From: Candidatus Anaerobutyricum stercoripullorum
GTDB lineage: Bacteria > Bacillota > Clostridia > Lachnospirales > Lachnospiraceae
Assembly (NCBI GenBank): GCA_019114885.1
Contig: DXEQ01000124.1
Coordinates: forward strand, 1-5,227
DNA: 5,227 bases
Reading direction: 5' to 3'
Both the position numbers and the translations under genes were made by a program. Below, piece after piece: positions 5,214 to 5,227 of this stretch. The stretch's first letter is position 1. Each line of letters opens with the position of its first letter. Under the pieces are notes generated by a model. The model saw only the letters and a list, made by a program, of their open reading frames with translations. It was not told the origin of the DNA and searched no databases.

Positions 5214-5227
5214 AAATGTGTTGGCAG

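Overview
The window looks like chromosomal DNA from a gut-type Firmicute, most likely a Lachnospiraceae-like Clostridium relative. This is inferred from the roughly balanced GC content, the strong AGGAG/GGGAG ribosome binding sites, the compact intrinsic terminators, and the families present (YitT membrane protein, MalR-like LacI regulator, type B carboxylesterase, DUF3800). The species cannot be named from the sequence alone. No phage, IS element, CRISPR array, tRNA or rRNA is visible.

Layout. On the + strand there is a small two-helix membrane protein of unknown function (82-465), ending at a hairpin terminator (about 499-522). Next is a type B carboxylesterase (687-2243), driven by an exact TTGACA-N17-TATAAT promoter (563-591) with a leader of about 90 nt. 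The rest is on the - strand. Reading in that direction: a LacI/MalR-like repressor (5178-4153), a DUF3800 protein only 8 bp downstream of it (4144-3425), a 272-bp non-coding region, and a YitT-family membrane protein (3152-2310). The esterase and yitT converge on one strong bidirectional hairpin (2296-2331), which overlaps the yitT stop codon.

The most interesting part is the 272-bp non-coding region between DUF3800 and yitT. A good - strand promoter (-35 TTGACT overlapping the DUF3800 stop codon, 17-nt spacer, extended -10) is followed about 115 nt later by a hairpin and a run of seven U. Together these define a probable free-standing small RNA next to a DUF3800 gene. That placement recalls the published structured-RNA motifs associated with DUF3800 genes, although I cannot assign it to one of those families by eye. 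Further along the same strand, before yitT, lie two more hairpins, each followed by a U run, whose arms can also pair with each other. This resembles a tandem attenuator.

How the genes fit together. LacI and DUF3800 are almost certainly co-transcribed. Their mRNA would run through the small-RNA sequence and end at the same terminator, so the RNA may exist both as a 3' UTR and as an independent transcript. The targets of the LacI protein are probably sugar-utilisation genes outside the window, beyond 5227. The esterase and the small membrane protein appear to be independent single-gene units.
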